A stretch of DNA of 64,000 nucleotides from Rhizosphaericola mali (lineage in GTDB: Bacteria > Bacteroidota > Bacteroidia > Chitinophagales > Chitinophagaceae), in the NCBI RefSeq assembly GCF_004337365.2, contig NZ_CP044016.1, positions 2,604,001 through 2,668,000 of the forward strand, given 5' to 3'. A program made the position numbers and the translations under genes. Of the stretch, positions 1 through 9,600 are shown in pieces. The first letter of the stretch is position 1, and each line of letters opens with the position of its first letter. The notes below the pieces were generated by a model that saw nothing but the letters and a program-made list of their open reading frames with translations, had not been told where the DNA came from and did not search any database.

Positions 1-492
1 TGGATTGGAGCCACTGACAATCTTTATTGTGTTCTCCAATGTATGATTTGAATCGCCAGGATTTATTCTTTCGGGAGAATATCCAATCTCAAAATCACTA
101 TTCAATTTTAATCCAGAAATATTCTCCAATTCTTTAACACAAACTTCTTCAGTACACCCAGGATATACAGTTGATTCATAAATAATTAAGTCCCCCTTTT
201 TTAAAAAATTGCCAATCATTTTAGAAGCACTTATTAAATGCATTAAATTTGGCTTATAAAAATTATCAACAGGAGTAGGAACTGTTACAATATAAATACT
301 AGAATCATTTGTATTAATATAAGTTTGTAATTCTATTTTATATTCAACATTATCTAAGTTTTCTAATCTTTTATTTAATATTTTGACTCTATCTTCATTA
401 ATATCTATGCCTATGACTTTGTAATACCTAGATAGTGCAATAAGCAAAGGATAACCAACATATCCTAATCCGACTACGCAAATTTTATCCAT
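1..492 (-). CDS. tviB: UDP-N-acetyl-D-glucosamine/mannosamine 6-dehydrogenase, TviB/WecC type (5' part, cut by window edge)
   Basis: NAD-dependent nucleotide-sugar dehydrogenase that oxidises the C6 of a UDP-HexNAc to a uronic acid for surface polysaccharide synthesis in the cytoplasm. The 164 codons present start with MDKICVV and the Rossmann motif GLGYVGYPL (about residues 8-16), followed by TVPTPVD, ESTVYPGCTEE and GYSPERINPGD. These last motifs are typical of the TviB/VipA branch rather than of UDP-glucose dehydrogenase (Ugd). The catalytic Cys and the C-terminal UDP-binding domain lie outside the window. It begins 2 bp after the stop of the tyrosine autokinase gene, so it is probably the third gene of the exopolysaccharide operon. 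Family sure; the exact sugar substrate is not determined. Confidence 0.88.
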   Translation of the reverse strand, partial: MDKICVVGLGYVGYPLLIALSRYYKVIGIDINEDRVKILNKRLENLDNVEYKIELQTYINTNDSSIYIVTVPTPVDNFYKPNLMHLISASKMIGNFLKKGDLIIYESTVYPGCTEEVCVKELENISGLKLNSDFEIGYSPERINPGDSNHTLENTIKIVSGSNP

Positions 493-494
493 TT

Positions 495-2897
495 CTATCG
501 TTTAAATAAACGTCTTATTTTAGCAAAAAAGTTTAAATGTTTACTTTGTTCTTGATCATAATATCCACTCCTATCCGTCCCGTAGCCATAACCATAACCA
601 TAACCATAACCATAACCATAACCATAACCATAGCCATAATTACTTCCTTGTTTTACGTCATTAACTACTAATCCTAAATTTCCTAATTTCATGCTTTCTT
701 CAATATCACGAATAATATTTAATTGATTTTTGAAAGTATATTTCAATCTAACCACATACAAACTTAAGTCCACAACATCAGATAGAACCATTGCGTCTGT
801 TACTAAACCTACTGGTGCGGTATCAACAATTATATAATCAAACTCTTTTCTTAATTCTTCAAACAATTGCTTTGTTCTACTACTCATTAATAATTCTGAA
901 GGATTTGGTGGTATTGGTCCTGAATTAAGGATAAATAAGTTTTCTGAAAATGTGGTTGCTTTAATAATATCATTTATAGACATTGAATTATCAACCATGT
1001 AGTTACTATAGCCACTAATATTAGGTATTGCGAACATTTCAGAAATTTTAGGCTTTCGCAAATCCAACTCCATTAATAGTATTTTACTTCCTGTAATTGC
1101 TAAAGACATAGACAAATTTGCAGCGATGAAAGACTTACCTTCTCCACTCATACTAGATGTTAATGTTATAATTCCATTTTTTTGATTTTTGATAAGAAAT
1201 TGTAAGTTAGTACGCATTACTCTGAACTGTTCTGCAATAGCAGCACGGGATTCTTTGGTTATTACTATATTTTTATCACTTCTACTATGTCCTATTTCTC
1301 CAATTATAGGACTCTTAATTGTGTCAGTTATTTCATTTTTTGTCTCTATTTTATTTTTAAATAACTCAAATATCGATATCAATAAAATAGGAATAATTAA
1401 ACCTGCTATAATAGCAAACACCCAAATCAATGCACGTTTTGGTTTAACAGGCGAGTAATTACATTTTGCAGGATCAATTAATTTAGAATTTGCAGAAGAA
1501 CCAGCTCTATAAATATCCATCTGCTCTTTCTTTTGTAACAAAAACAAAAATAATTGCTCTTTTACATTTTCTTGACGATCAATACCTTGATAATTTTTTT
1601 GTAATTCGGGTATTTTGGCAATACCGTTTTTGTAAACATTTCTCTTACTTTCTATATTTTTTAAACTTAATAATATATTACTTTTTAAATTTTGAAGAGA
1701 CTTTACCAAATTTATTTGTGCACTTGATATTTGACTTTCTATATTAATAATTATAGGATTATCTGGTTTAGCAGTTTCCAAATTATGGATTCTTGCCAAT
1801 ACTAATGAATTATATGCAGTAGATAATAATGTATAATTTTCATCATTAATCAAAGATGAATTGGGAACAATAGAATAACCTCCTTTTTTTAGTTTTTCTA
1901 AAACATCATTTATCATTTCCAATTGAAAATTCTGTTCTTCAATACCTGACTCCGCAGTGTTAAATTTTCCATCAATCAACCCAGCCTTAGTATCAACATC
2001 TGATATAAGTTCGTTTTTAATTTTAAATTGTTTTAGTACATTTTCAACCCCATTTAACTCTTCCTGTAAAATATCCAAACGCTGATCAATGAAATTTACA
2101 GTACTATCAATGACTGTGATCTTGTCCATTCTATTTTCTTCTGAATATACAGAGTATAGTACATTTAATATGTCTTCACCTTTTTTAGGAACAGGACTTT
2201 GCATTGTCATTTTTAAGACTGAAGCAGCATCAAGCTGAGTAACATTAACAGCATTCAAATAACCATCTATAGCGTTATCTCTTGTATTGATTTCGACATT
2301 CATTTGCTGTTCAAAATGGCCAAAGATAACATTGGGGGTACAATAAAAGGTTAAGTTTTTATAATGAATTGTATCATAGTAATTATAAGCCAATTTTTCA
2401 TTATCATTTTTTGTAATAAAAAATTGTTTTTGCCAGGTCTTTTCTTCTAATTGAATCGGGACAGAACTATATTGAAAACTATCAATTGGACTAACAAGGT
2501 GTATTTTTAGTGGTGATTTATCATATAATTCACTCGTTTTGATATTTCCATGAACTATATATGTAATGTTTAATTTCAAAGAATCTACGACCTTACCAAT
2601 CATATAGCGGGTCTTTATTATTTCAATCTCATCCGCAAGATTGGGAACTGCATTAATACCTGCCCCCAAATTTGAAAACACTTCTTGAGTTCCTTGAAGT
2701 CCACCAGAAGAATTAGTATTTGAATTTACTAAAAGTCTACTATTTATTTCAAAGATTGGTGTACTGTATTTTAAATAATAATGGGTAATAGTTAACGCCA
2801 AAATAAGAAATGCGATGATAATATACCAATATCTAAAATACTTATAAAAAATAGTTTTTAATTCGATGCTATTTTGCTTCTCAATAGAAGAATTCAT
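495..2897 (-). CDS. wzc: Polysaccharide co-polymerase / bacterial tyrosine autokinase (Wzc-like)
   Basis: Inner-membrane protein that controls polymerisation and export of surface polysaccharide and autophosphorylates on C-terminal tyrosines. Order in the 800 residues: TM helix about 24-42, Wzz-type periplasmic domain with long coiled-coil-like stretches, a conserved Pro-containing segment before TM2 (about 486-511), then a cytoplasmic BY-kinase domain. The kinase shows Walker A SGEGKS (about 582), Walker A' LMELDLRKPK (about 603) and Walker B YIIVDTAPVG (about 685). The tail holds ten Tyr-Gly dipeptides, then SGYYDQ and a basic end (KIRRLFKR). The Tyr cluster is the expected phosphorylation site. 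It follows the Wza-like gene by 25 bp. The perfect dipeptide repeat is unusual and is listed separately. Confidence 0.93.
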   Translation of the reverse strand: MNSSIEKQNSIELKTIFYKYFRYWYIIIAFLILALTITHYYLKYSTPIFEINSRLLVNSNTNSSGGLQGTQEVFSNLGAGINAVPNLADEIEIIKTRYMIGKVVDSLKLNITYIVHGNIKTSELYDKSPLKIHLVSPIDSFQYSSVPIQLEEKTWQKQFFITKNDNEKLAYNYYDTIHYKNLTFYCTPNVIFGHFEQQMNVEINTRDNAIDGYLNAVNVTQLDAASVLKMTMQSPVPKKGEDILNVLYSVYSEENRMDKITVIDSTVNFIDQRLDILQEELNGVENVLKQFKIKNELISDVDTKAGLIDGKFNTAESGIEEQNFQLEMINDVLEKLKKGGYSIVPNSSLINDENYTLLSTAYNSLVLARIHNLETAKPDNPIIINIESQISSAQINLVKSLQNLKSNILLSLKNIESKRNVYKNGIAKIPELQKNYQGIDRQENVKEQLFLFLLQKKEQMDIYRAGSSANSKLIDPAKCNYSPVKPKRALIWVFAIIAGLIIPILLISIFELFKNKIETKNEITDTIKSPIIGEIGHSRSDKNIVITKESRAAIAEQFRVMRTNLQFLIKNQKNGIITLTSSMSGEGKSFIAANLSMSLAITGSKILLMELDLRKPKISEMFAIPNISGYSNYMVDNSMSINDIIKATTFSENLFILNSGPIPPNPSELLMSSRTKQLFEELRKEFDYIIVDTAPVGLVTDAMVLSDVVDLSLYVVRLKYTFKNQLNIIRDIEESMKLGNLGLVVNDVKQGSNYGYGYGYGYGYGYGYGYGYGTDRSGYYDQEQSKHLNFFAKIRRLFKR
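579..638 (-). repeat. Hexanucleotide tandem repeat coding (Tyr-Gly)10
   Basis: Ten 6-bp units lie in the wzc-like gene. On the coding strand the first is TATGGC, seven are identical TATGGT, then one TATGGC and one TACGGG. Each unit codes Tyr-Gly. A six-base unit keeps the reading frame, so slippage would only change how many tyrosines the kinase tail carries. Confidence 0.95.
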
Positions 2898-2922
2898 ATA
2901 TAAAACGTTGTTATAATTATTT

Positions 2923-3789
2923 TTATTTGGAAACTGCGATGATTAATGAAATTAAACTTATTGCAGTAAATAAATAATTCGTTATACGAAAGGTTGTGTT
3001 ATCATTAATTAGGGCCTTTTCTTTTGTCGGAGGAACATAAACCATATCATTTTGTTTCAAATAATAAAACTCGGAATTAATAATTTTAGAGTTCGTCATA
3101 TCAAGATGATGTACGTATTTTATCCCATTATTTTCTCTTACTAGAAGAATATCTTTTCTTTTTGCAATTGGTGTCATATCTCCAGCTAATACTAATGCAT
3201 CGTATATAGACGTTTTTTCCCTTGTTAATCCAATTCTACTTGGAGCACTTACTTCTCCATAAACTAAAGCTCCTCCATTAAGTAACTTCACATTAACTGT
3301 AGCATCTGTAATATATTTATTTCTTAAAATAGATATTAAAGAATCTCTAAAATACATTAATGTTAAACCAGCAACCTTCATTTGGCCAATAACTGGAAAA
3401 TTAATATAACCATCTCTATCGACTAAATAACCTCCCTGTGCATTTCCAATATTAATTGAACTACTAGGTGGAGATGACTTTAACGGCTGAGCATCCATCC
3501 CATTATTATTATACCCCCCAATACTTGTAATATTATTAATGTTAAAAGGCGCAGCCGCCGCAGGATTAGAACTCAATACATCTATGCCAATGATATCATC
3601 TGGTTGTATTTTAAGTAAAAAATCAGCTTGCTTGATAACTACTTTATTTATAGAAGTATCTGCGGACAAATCTTGCAAATAAGCATATTTTTTGGTAGAA
3701 TAGCAGGAACTTAACGACAAAATAAATAATACTGAAACCATTGAGATTATTGAATATCTCCTATTAAAAAAGGGTCTAACTCTAGCCAA
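2923..3789 (-). CDS. wza: Polysaccharide export outer-membrane lipoprotein (Wza/BexD family)
   Basis: Forms the outer-membrane channel for exopolysaccharide together with the Wzc-like kinase. A lipobox LSSC is seen with Cys29 as the likely acylated residue. The polysaccharide export domain follows (ADFLLKIQPDDIIGIDVLSS), then a soluble SLBB-type domain (GALVYGEVSAPSRIGL). The end is a hydrophobic C-terminal helix (about 270-286), a common feature in Bacteroidota Wza proteins. The start is uncertain: the frame given begins with TTG at 3789, which supplies a basic n-region (RVRPFFNRR). The first ATG, at 3741, would leave only 12 residues before the Cys. It is the first gene of the EPS operon, divergent from ruvB. 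Confidence 0.88.
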   Translation of the reverse strand: MARVRPFFNRRYSIISMVSVLFILSLSSCYSTKKYAYLQDLSADTSINKVVIKQADFLLKIQPDDIIGIDVLSSNPAAAAPFNINNITSIGGYNNNGMDAQPLKSSPPSSSINIGNAQGGYLVDRDGYINFPVIGQMKVAGLTLMYFRDSLISILRNKYITDATVNVKLLNGGALVYGEVSAPSRIGLTREKTSIYDALVLAGDMTPIAKRKDILLVRENNGIKYVHHLDMTNSKIINSEFYYLKQNDMVYVPPTKEKALINDNTTFRITNYLFTAISLISLIIAVSK

Positions 3790-3920
3790 AGTGTAAATTT
3801 TTATATTCTAAATGTAAAAAAGATGTTAACACCTCATTTCAACCTAAAACGCAATATTTGAAAAAATATTATTCACTTATAAGATTGTCTTTTAGTTAAA
3901 TAGCAATTTCAAAAGAATAC

Positions 3921-3928
3921 TACATTTG
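3921..3928 (+). promoter_or_regulatory. Bacteroidota -7 element (TACATTTG) of ruvB
   Basis: This is an exact match to TAnnTTTG, 11 bp before the ruvB ATG. No clear TTG lies at the usual -33 distance. With initiation a few bases downstream, the mRNA would have a leader of only about 5 nt. Confidence 0.6.
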
Positions 3929-3939
3929 CAATTGAAATT

Positions 3940-4968
3940 ATGCCGAACCCCAATTTACATCCGCAAGATAATTCTTCGTCCGCAGCAGACAAGGAATTTG
4001 AAAATAGTATTCGTCCCAAAGAAATTGAACAATTCTCGGGACAGCCTCAATTGATTGAAAATCTGCGTATTTTTATCAAGGCTGCAAAGATCCGTGGTGA
4101 AGCATTGGATCATACTTTGTTTCATGGACCTCCCGGCTTAGGAAAAACAACACTTTCTCGCATTGTTGCGAATGAAATGGGCGTTAATATCAAAGAGACC
4201 TCTGGTCCTGTAATTGAAAAACCAGGAGATTTGGCGGGACTTCTTACTAGCTTGGAGGCAAATGATGTGCTTTTTATTGATGAAATACATCGATTAAGCA
4301 CTGTAGTGGAAGAATATTTGTATGCAGCGATGGAGGATTTCCATATCGATATTATGATTGATTCCGGTCCGAATGCGCGCAGTATTCAATTGAATATCAA
4401 TCCGTTTACCTTAGTTGGAGCAACTACTCGAAGTGGACTTTTATCCGCTCCACTCCTTTCTCGTTTCGGTATTAAATCTCGTTTGGATTATTACAATGCA
4501 GATGTTTTGAAAAAAATATTGGAACGTAGTGCTGCCATTCTTAATACTCCAATCACAGAAGATGCTGCATTTGAAATTGCGCGTCGTAGTCGAGGTACAC
4601 CGAGAATTGCAAATGGACTTTTGCGTCGTGTACGTGATTTTGCACAGGTTTTAAATGATGGACAAATTGATTTGGGCATCACGCAACATGCATTGAAAGC
4701 TTTAAATGTAGACGAAAATGGTTTGGATGAAATGGACAATCGTGTACTTTCTACGATTATCGAAAAATTCAAAGGTGGTCCTGTGGGAATTACGACCATC
4801 GCAACGGCTGTAGGTGAAGAAGCTGGTACGTTAGAAGAAGTATACGAGCCATTTTTGATCCAAGAGGGTTTTATTCAACGCACTCCTAGAGGTCGTGAAG
4901 CTACATTAAAAGCGTATCAACATTTGAAAAAAACACCTCCCGGAGGAAAAAACGGAATCTTATTTTAA
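3940..4968 (+). CDS. ruvB: Holliday junction branch migration helicase RuvB
   Basis: Hexameric AAA+ motor that drives branch migration of Holliday junctions with RuvA, ahead of RuvC cleavage. Its 342 residues match the family's usual length. Visible motifs: Walker [10 protein letters not shown] (63-71), Walker B LFIDEIH (about 111-117), the sensor / arginine-finger segment [18 protein letters not shown] (about 160-178), and the C-terminal winged helix ending in [13 protein letters not shown]. It stands alone, without ruvA or ruvC, as is usual in Bacteroidota. Its last 9 bases overlap the 3' end of the convergent cdd gene. The promoter lies so close to the ATG that the transcript may be nearly leaderless. 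Confidence 0.98.
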   Translation: MPNPNLHPQDNSSSAADKEFENSIRPKEIEQFSGQPQLIENLRIFIKAAKIRGEALDHTLFHGPPGLGKTTLSRIVANEMGVNIKETSGPVIEKPGDLAGLLTSLEANDVLFIDEIHRLSTVVEEYLYAAMEDFHIDIMIDSGPNARSIQLNINPFTLVGATTRSGLLSAPLLSRFGIKSRLDYYNADVLKKILERSAAILNTPITEDAAFEIARRSRGTPRIANGLLRRVRDFAQVLNDGQIDLGITQHALKALNVDENGLDEMDNRVLSTIIEKFKGGPVGITTIATAVGEEAGTLEEVYEPFLIQEGFIQRTPRGREATLKAYQHLKKTPPGGKNGILF

Positions 4969-5448
4969 ATCTTCACTTGTAAATTGAAACGGCAATAAAC
5001 TAGCAATTCCGTCAACTTTATACACCTTGTTTTCGGGATTGTTAGCGCCTAAAATAATTGTAATCGGCGCACCTTGGCGAGTTTCTGCTTCTACAATCGC
5101 CTGACGACACATGCCGCATGGCGAAATTGGTTGCGTATAATTTTCACTATTTTTATAATAGGATACAGCCATAGCTAAGATTTTTTCTCCATTGGCTACG
5201 CTAGTTAAGGTGCTTAATAGGGTTCGTTCAGCGCAGATCGTAACAGGATAACTAGCATTTTCTTGATTGCCAGCTTTGTATATTTTTCCACTTTCTAATA
5301 ACACAGCAGCGCCTACTTTGAATTGAGAATAAGGTACATAGGCTAATCCTGTTGCGTCTTGCGCAGCACTTAAAAGATTACGGTCTTGTTCATTTAACTC
5401 CGCCCAATTATTAAATTCTTCGTATGAAATATGTAATTCTTTCTGCAT
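4960..5448 (-). CDS. cdd: Cytidine deaminase
   Basis: Zinc enzyme of pyrimidine salvage that turns (deoxy)cytidine into (deoxy)uridine. The 162 residues carry the NQEN substrate-binding motif (62-65), the zinc and catalytic signature CAE (Cys72, Glu74) and PCGMCR (Cys111, Cys114). This is the three-cysteine zinc pattern of the small tetrameric form. There is a short N-terminal extension before the core starting near [13 protein letters not shown]. It lies downstream of the bacilliredoxin gene on the same strand, but a terminator hairpin separates them, so it probably has its own promoter. It overlaps ruvB convergently by 9 bp. Confidence 0.95.
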   Translation of the reverse strand: MQKELHISYEEFNNWAELNEQDRNLLSAAQDATGLAYVPYSQFKVGAAVLLESGKIYKAGNQENASYPVTICAERTLLSTLTSVANGEKILAMAVSYYKNSENYTQPISPCGMCRQAIVEAETRQGAPITIILGANNPENKVYKVDGIASLLPFQFTSEDLK

Positions 5449-5470
5449 ATTTTAAAAACCTATAGAGATA

Positions 5471-5500
5471 AAAAAAGCCTCTTCAGAGGAAGAAGCTTTT
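5471..5500 (-). terminator. Rho-independent terminator after the bacilliredoxin gene
   Basis: Read on the minus strand, AAAAGCTTCTTC pairs with GAAGAGGCTTTT across a CTCT loop (12 pairs, one G-U), followed by a T run. It sits 20 bp after the stop of the gene at 5520. Confidence 0.85.
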
Positions 5501-5519
5501 CAAATATAGTGATTATTTT

Positions 5520-5933
5520 CTAACAAAACTCATCGAAAGCGCCATCTAAATTGGCTGCAATTAATTGTGCTGGACGACCTTCAATCTGATGACGTTCAAC
5601 GAAATGTACTAATTCACCATCTTTAAACAAGGCAATTGCTGGAGAAGATGGAGGATAAGGCAATAAATGTTGTCTTAAAGTAGCTACTGCATCGCCATCA
5701 AATCCTGCGAAAGTTGTAGCCAAATTTGTAGGTTTTTTGTTGGCATGCTCTACCGCCATCAACACACCTGGTCTTGCACTTCCCGCGGAACATCCGCATA
5801 CGGAATTGATCATAATTAAAGTAGTACCTGGTTGTTTCAATGCATTTTCGATATCTTCTGGAGTTTTCAAATCTGCAAATCCATTATCTGTTAATTCTGC
5901 CTTCATTGGCAGTACGATTTCTGCTGGATACAT
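5520..5933 (-). CDS. Bacilliredoxin, BrxA/BrxB (YphP/YqiW) family
   Basis: Small thioredoxin-fold protein. Family members remove bacillithiol or related low-molecular-weight thiols from proteins and act as weak disulfide isomerases. The 137 residues contain the diagnostic CGC motif in NSVCGCSAGSARPG (Cys46 and Cys48), where thioredoxins have CxxC. The ending (LVHFVERHQIEGR) also fits the family. It is a single-gene unit with an upstream -7 promoter element and a downstream terminator. The family call is firm. Which thiol it acts on in this organism is unknown. Confidence 0.92.
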   Translation of the reverse strand: MYPAEIVLPMKAELTDNGFADLKTPEDIENALKQPGTTLIMINSVCGCSAGSARPGVLMAVEHANKKPTNLATTFAGFDGDAVATLRQHLLPYPPSSPAIALFKDGELVHFVERHQIEGRPAQLIAANLDGAFDEFC

Positions 5934-5953
5934 AATTTTCCTTTTTTAGGACA

Positions 5954-5961
5954 CAAATGTA
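5954..5961 (-). promoter_or_regulatory. Bacteroidota -7 element of the bacilliredoxin gene
   Basis: On the minus strand the sequence reads TACATTTG, an exact TAnnTTTG, 20 bp ahead of the start codon. A good -33 TTG was not found at the normal distance. Confidence 0.6.
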
Positions 5962-6003
5962 AATAAAAGTTACAACATCGATTATTTATTTGACTCATTT
6001 TAT

Positions 6004-6078
6004 TGTCAAAATTACGCTAAGAAATTTCAAATAAAGACATTTTGACATATTTAAAACGCAAAAACAGTCATATTGACA
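6004..6078 (+). promoter_or_regulatory. TGTCAAAAT / ATTTTGACA repeats upstream of the Hsp20 gene
   Basis: A 9-bp inverted repeat (6004-6012 with 6039-6047, 26 bp apart) is followed by another TTGACATTTAAAA-like copy at 6073. It resembles the TTGACATATTTAAAA that spans the second arm. The cluster ends about 75 bp before the chaperone start. It may be an operator for heat-shock control. No exact TAnnTTTG element was found here. Confidence 0.35.
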
Positions 6079-6153
6079 TTTAAAATAAGTAAAAATTGTA
6101 TTGGTACACAAATTGAAAATCTATCTGCATTAACAACAAAAAAAATAAAAATT

Positions 6154-6567
6154 ATGAACGCAATAGTTAGAAACAACAATCTTGGTAATTTATTTGATGA
6201 ATTATTTTCTACCATTCCTAATGCTTGGAATAAAGAAAATGCGCTTCCTCCTGTAAATATTACAGAAGATGAAAATGGATATCATTTACAATTGATTGCT
6301 GCTGGTTTGCAAAAAGATGATTTTAAGATAAACCTTGAAAAAGGCTTATTAACAATCAGTTACGAAAAGCAACATAAGGAAGATGAGAAAAAACCTAAAT
6401 CTCACAGAATTGAATATACATTGAATAGTTTCAAACGTAGCTTCAATGTGGATGAAAATATTGATACGGAAAATATCAGCGCAGGTTATGAAAATGGAAT
6501 TTTAAATATTAATCTTCCAAAAAAGCAAGAAGTTAAGGTTTTACCTAAACAAATTGCTATACAATAA
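6154..6567 (+). CDS. Small heat-shock protein, Hsp20 / alpha-crystallin family
   Basis: ATP-independent holdase that binds unfolding proteins in the cytoplasm. I place the start at the ATG at 6154 (MNAIVRNNNLGNLFDELF), which gives 137 residues. The same frame is open from a TTG at 6073, but that extension looks nothing like the family. The alpha-crystallin domain runs from PPVNITEDENGYHLQLIAAG to the end. It includes the A-G-x-x-x-x-I-L box as AGYENGILNINLPK near the C-terminus, followed by a short tail. It is monocistronic, with a strong terminator 35 bp downstream and repeats upstream that may control it. Confidence 0.93.
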   Translation: MNAIVRNNNLGNLFDELFSTIPNAWNKENALPPVNITEDENGYHLQLIAAGLQKDDFKINLEKGLLTISYEKQHKEDEKKPKSHRIEYTLNSFKRSFNVDENIDTENISAGYENGILNINLPKKQEVKVLPKQIAIQ

Positions 6568-6602
6568 GGTTATTTAAACTCGGTGTTACTTCAAGAACGG
6601 CA

Positions 6603-6633
6603 GGGTTCAGATTGAAAGATCTGGGCCCTTTTT
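6603..6633 (+). terminator. Rho-independent terminator of the Hsp20 gene
   Basis: GGGTTCAGAT pairs with ATCTGGGCCC (10 pairs, two G-U) around TGAAAG, followed by TTTTT. It lies against the stop codon of the convergent recB-like gene. Confidence 0.88.
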
Positions 6634-9600
6634 ATGTATTTGACAGTACATGTTCCAATCTTATGATTTCCTCTAAATCGGGTTTGGCTGTAAATACTCC
6701 ATAAGAGGTATCCGACCTTACGCCCCTTAGGAATAAATAAATAACACCTCCGAAATTTTGTTCATAGCTCATACCTCTAGATTCGATGTATTTTTTTACA
6801 GCAACAGTATAAATTAAATATTGCAAATGATAATTGTTTTCATTCATGGCTGAAAATAAACGCTCATCGACATAATCATCTAATTCATAACCTAAATAGT
6901 TGGTTTTCCAATCTAAAATATACAATTTCCCTTCATACTCAAACAATAAATCTATTTTTCCATTCATCATACCATCCACCTCTTTCTCAGATGATAATTT
7001 TAATAAAACGGCTCTCTTTTCTTGAGAAAAATGCTCTAACAATTCAAACTCAAAATTGCGAATTGGAAAATCAAATTCTAGTTCAGACAAGCGCTTATTG
7101 CGAATAACTGTATTTAATTTAATATGCTGATTATCAATTAAAATATCTGCATTTAATATATTCTTAATTAAAGCTTGAATTGGCAAAATATACTCTTCTA
7201 CATTTTGTGGAAAATAAGAATGAAGCGTATCTTTTATGACATTATTATTATACAAACCCACACTATCAACAAAGTCAATTTTTTCTAAAATATCGTGCAA
7301 TAAATTTCCTGCTAGCGCACCAAATTTTAATTTTGAAAATATGAATTCATCGTAGGCATTTTTAAATTCCTTGCTTCTTTCCTTAGGAATACCTAAATGA
7401 TGAGCGGCTATTGCCGTATAGCTTAATTTAAACCAAGGATCATCTTTAAAGCAACTCAATTCTATCCTATTCTCTATTGTAGTAGTAGATACTTTAGTTG
7501 GTTTATATTGAGATAATTTATATAAATCAATTGTCTCAATATATTGTATTTCAATTATATCATTAGAAATACTATTGTAATAATAATTCATGGTACTGTT
7601 GGGATTCCAGGTACTACTCAATACATGACATTGTGCCTTCGCTCGTGTTAAGGCTACATAAATTAATCGACGATTCTCTTGTTCTAATTCCAAACTAAAA
7701 TTAGCCGCCTCTATTTCAGTCAAAAATGCTTGCTCTTTTGTAACGAAATTTTTTCCATCTTTAAATGTCACAAATTCTGATTTTACATTATCTGAAAAAT
7801 CAACTTCTGGACAGATGACGATTCCATATTCCAAACCTTTACTTTTGTGAATAGTAATAATTGTCACGGCATTTTCATCGCTTTCTATACGCATTAAATA
7901 TTCATCCCCTTGTTCCTCTCTTCCATCCATTCTCTTTTTCAACCAGTTACGAAGATCTTCTTCTTTTAGATTTTGCTTTTGTTCTGCTTTATTTAGAATT
8001 TCTGCAATTTGTGTAACATTTGCCCAAATACGGTCACTGGCATTTTGCGATTTCAATTTTCCTTCAATATCAAATTGTATAAAAAATGCTTGTAAAGTGG
8101 GATAAATGCCCTTATCTCCCCATTTATTTCGCAATTGATAAAAGCGTTGTACCAAATCTTCTGTATCTAAATGCAAAATTTTTTCATTTTCATAATTTAA
8201 AATATTGCTTTTCAATACTTTAAAGATGTTGTTGATTTTTGGTTCGATAATCGCTTCAAGTAAGTAATACATACTTTTGGCTTCATCAGAAGTAAGCACC
8301 TTTTGATCATATAACATGACCGAAGGAATCCCAATTCGCGACAATTCTTTTTTAATTTCGGATCCTTTACTATTCGTACGAACGATTATTCCAATATCTT
8401 TGGGTTCGATTTTTTTTGCTTTCTTACCGTCCTGAATTTTGTAAGATGTATCGGTAAGTAATTGATGTGTTAATTGGACCGCTTTATTAATTAAAACTTC
8501 ATTTTTGTTACCTGACCAAAGCTGCAAACCACTTTCAACTTCCCCATTTTTTGTAACTTCCAAAGATGTTTTTTGCGCATCGACGTTTATATAACTGATC
8601 CGATTGGGTGAAGTTTGATCGGGAAAACTAAAAGTGTCAAAATCGGGATATGGCTGAAAAAAATAATTGAGTTTATCAATGATATTTTTACCAGAACGAA
8701 AATTGGTTTTCATGGAAAAAATACGCTCACCCACATTATTTTTTGCTTCGAAATAAGTATCTAAATCAGCCTTGCGCCAAGCATAAATACTTTGTTTAGA
8801 ATCACCGATCAAAAATATTACAGCATCATTATATCCAAATGTTTTTTGGAAAATAGTGTACTGTTCACTATCTGTATCTTGGAACTCATCAACAAATACA
8901 GCTTTATATTTTTTCTGTAATTGCGTAACAAAGGATTCGGAATTCTCCACTGCTTTTGCCATATTAGAAATCAAATCATTATAACTTAGTAAATTATTTG
9001 TTTTCAAATAATTATGATATTTATCTGTTATTTCTTGAATCGCCCAAGCATACAGATTTTGTCTATAAATTTTACTCGCTTCTTTGTGTAAATTATCTGC
9101 ATCACTTAAGTATTTGATTTTTTCCAAATGAGTGATTAGTAAAGGATCGAACGCATTAGTAACCTTATTGTATTTGAAGCCATTTTTACCCCAACACACA
9201 TCACACAATTCTATTGGATCTGAGGCCTCTAAATAATTTTTCTTAGCAGATTTTGTAGCATCCGTATTTTCAATTAAATTACTTAATACATTATTTTTCA
9301 ACAAATTATCTACATATTCATAAGAGATTTTGTAAATAGCTAATATTTGATTTTTACAATCCTCCATCGAGACTTTTTTAAACTTAGCTGCATAGTCTAT
9401 ATTAGGATCATAATTGGCGTAGAATTTTCCATCTAAATGCGTAGAGACAAGTTTTAATATATTTTCTCTAATATTTTGATAACCAATATTTTGTAAAGTA
9501 TCAGTAGATAAAGTTGATATATTTTTTCGCCAAAATTCATTCAAAGCATTTTCTAATATTGGTTGCGTATCTTGGATCAATTCCGCACCAAATAATTGTT

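Noticed and set aside
579-638. Repeat array read as a CRISPR or a regulatory array
   Set aside because: The units are 6 bp, without spacers, and fully inside a coding frame that reads Tyr-Gly.
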